A program made the translations under genes and the position numbers. From Bacteroidota bacterium (GTDB taxonomy: Bacteria; Bacteroidota; Bacteroidia; B-17B0; B-17BO), in contig JANXRU010000252.1 in NCBI GenBank assembly GCA_025356715.1, positions 1 to 7,108 of the forward strand: a stretch of DNA of 7,108 nt, read 5' to 3'. The notes below the pieces were generated by a model that saw only the letters and a list, made by a program, of their open reading frames with translations, did not search any database and was not told the origin of the DNA. Positions 6,724-7,108 of the stretch are shown one piece after another. Position 1 is the stretch's first letter; each line of letters starts with the position of its first letter.

Positions 6724-6974
6724 TAACTATAGATATGACCATGCTAGCTATAGATATTATACCTTTAGCACATGCTAAAACTCCTTTAGCTATAAATATG
6801 ACTATGCTAGCTATGGATATTATTCCTTTAGCACATGCTAAGATACCTTTAGCTATAGCTACGATTATGCTAGCTATAGATACGATCCATTAGCATAAGC
6901 TGAGATACGCTTAGCTATAGATATGACTATGCTAGCTATGGATATTATACCTTTAGCACACGCTCCTAAGAGAA
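6724..6974. repeat. Tandem array A: twelve 21-bp units in four 63-bp super-repeats
   Basis: Units begin at 6724, 6745, 6766, 6787, 6808, 6829, 6850, 6871, 6891, 6912, 6933 and 6954, nearly all with TAGC. All are 21 bp except the eighth, which has 20. They cycle through three types: TAGCTATAGATATGACTATG-type, TAGCTATGGATATTATACCT-type and TAGCACATGCTAAGATACCT-type, giving a 63-bp higher-order period repeated four times. The third super-repeat is the most diverged and the last unit decays after 6964. The units abut directly with no spacers. Confidence 0.9.
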
Positions 6975-6976
6975 AA

Positions 6977-7108
6977 TGAATGGTCGACTCGGTAAGCTGA
7001 ATTGTTATTTCAGTAAGGTGATTTGTCAACTCGGTAAGCTGAATTATTTTTTTGGCAACCTGAATGGTCGACTCGGTAACCTGAATTGTAATTTCAGTAA
7101 GGTGATTT
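6977..7108. repeat. Tandem array B: 21-bp units in 84-bp super-repeats, continuing past the window
   Basis: Units begin at 6977, 6998, 7019, 7040, 7061, 7082 and 7103, each with TGAAT or TGATT and most containing TCGGTAAG, TCAGTAAG or a close variant. Units 5 and 6 plus the visible start of unit 7 repeat units 1 to 3 with two differences over 48 bp, giving an 84-bp higher-order period. Array B is unrelated in sequence to array A but has the same 21-bp period and abuts it. It runs off the right edge. Confidence 0.88.

Larger units (their letters stand above)
6707..7108 (-). pseudogene. Heptapeptide-repeat gene, 3' part, with probable 1-bp frameshift (runs off right edge)
   Basis: Reading leftward from the window edge (first full codon at 7105-7107), the minus strand is open for 77 codons to a TAG at 6874-6876. 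The protein is made of seven-residue repeats: first QLTESTI/HLTEITI/QVAKKII-type, then, without a break, hydrophobic GIISIAS/IVISIAK-type. The 21-bp unit at 6871-6890 is one base short. In the frame that would follow if that base were present, the same repeat continues (SIASIIVAIAKGILACAKG and so on) to a TAA at 6707-6709. This suggests a coding repeat broken by a single deletion, or a sequencing error. Many differences between repeat copies fall in third positions or swap Ile/Val. A parallel plus-strand frame shares the same wobble positions, so this does not prove the strand. No Shine-Dalgarno or start is visible because the 5' end is outside. I do not recognise the family. A purely non-coding satellite remains possible. 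Confidence 0.45.

Noticed and set aside
6735..6893. Plus-strand 52-codon frame in array A with a GGAGG upstream (6715-6719)
   Set aside because: The GGAGG is about 15 bases from the ATG, the frame ends at the short unit, and it does not connect with array B. A period divisible by three keeps several frames open by itself.
6724..7108. CRISPR array
   Set aside because: Units abut with no unique spacers, the period is 21 bp throughout, and no cas gene is present.
6976..7108. Plus-strand frame from ATG 6976 through array B (LNGRLGK-type repeats), open to the edge
   Set aside because: It is possible, but the minus-strand frame joins both arrays and this one does not. Kept only as an alternative until the sequence to the right is known.

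Overview
The window looks like chromosomal DNA from a low-GC member of the Bacteroidota. The evidence is the AT-rich base composition, a TAnnTTTG-type -7 promoter box, weak Shine-Dalgarno signals, and protein families typical of that phylum: a long single-chain LptF/LptG-type permease, a GT2 enzyme with an HPDYQY motif, an STM3941-type small membrane protein, and a lipoprotein of the phylum's usual style. I cannot name the genus.

Layout. Positions 1-315 (minus) hold the N-terminal part of a secreted TPR protein that runs off the left edge. Positions 316-533 are a GC-richer intergenic element with short direct and inverted repeats. Its right end overlaps the stop codon of an STM3941-like two-helix membrane protein (534-1100, minus). 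Positions 1101-1336 are non-coding and contain two hairpins; one is a good candidate terminator for the genes to its right. Positions 1337-4534 carry three minus-strand genes that probably form one operon: an LptF/LptG-family permease (GTG start), a GT4 glycosyltransferase, and RNase HI. The RNase HI frame contains all four catalytic acids but has no ATG, GTG or TTG start. A 240-bp divergent promoter region (4535-4774) follows, with a perfect 8-bp inverted repeat and a -7 box so close to the next gene that its mRNA may be leaderless. Positions 4775-5524 (plus) encode a GT2 glycosyltransferase, and 5607-6677 (plus) a lipoprotein with a C-terminal EF-hand-like loop.

The right end (6707-7108) is the most unusual part. 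Two abutting tandem arrays of unrelated sequence share the same 21-bp period: twelve units organised as 63-bp super-repeats, then more than six units organised as 84-bp super-repeats that continue past the window. On the minus strand the second array and the last part of the first are one open frame of seven-residue repeats. A single missing base then puts it into a stop, and the alternative frame stays open with the same repeat to a stop at 6707-6709. I read this as the 3' end of a heptapeptide-repeat gene damaged by a one-base deletion, although the arrays could also be non-coding.

How the genes fit together. The permease and two glycosyltransferases suggest work on envelope lipopolysaccharide or another surface polysaccharide. 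RNase HI is a housekeeping passenger whose translation may be coupled to the glycosyltransferase before it. The STM3941-like gene, its flanking structured DNA and the repeat-rich right end look like more variable sequence.
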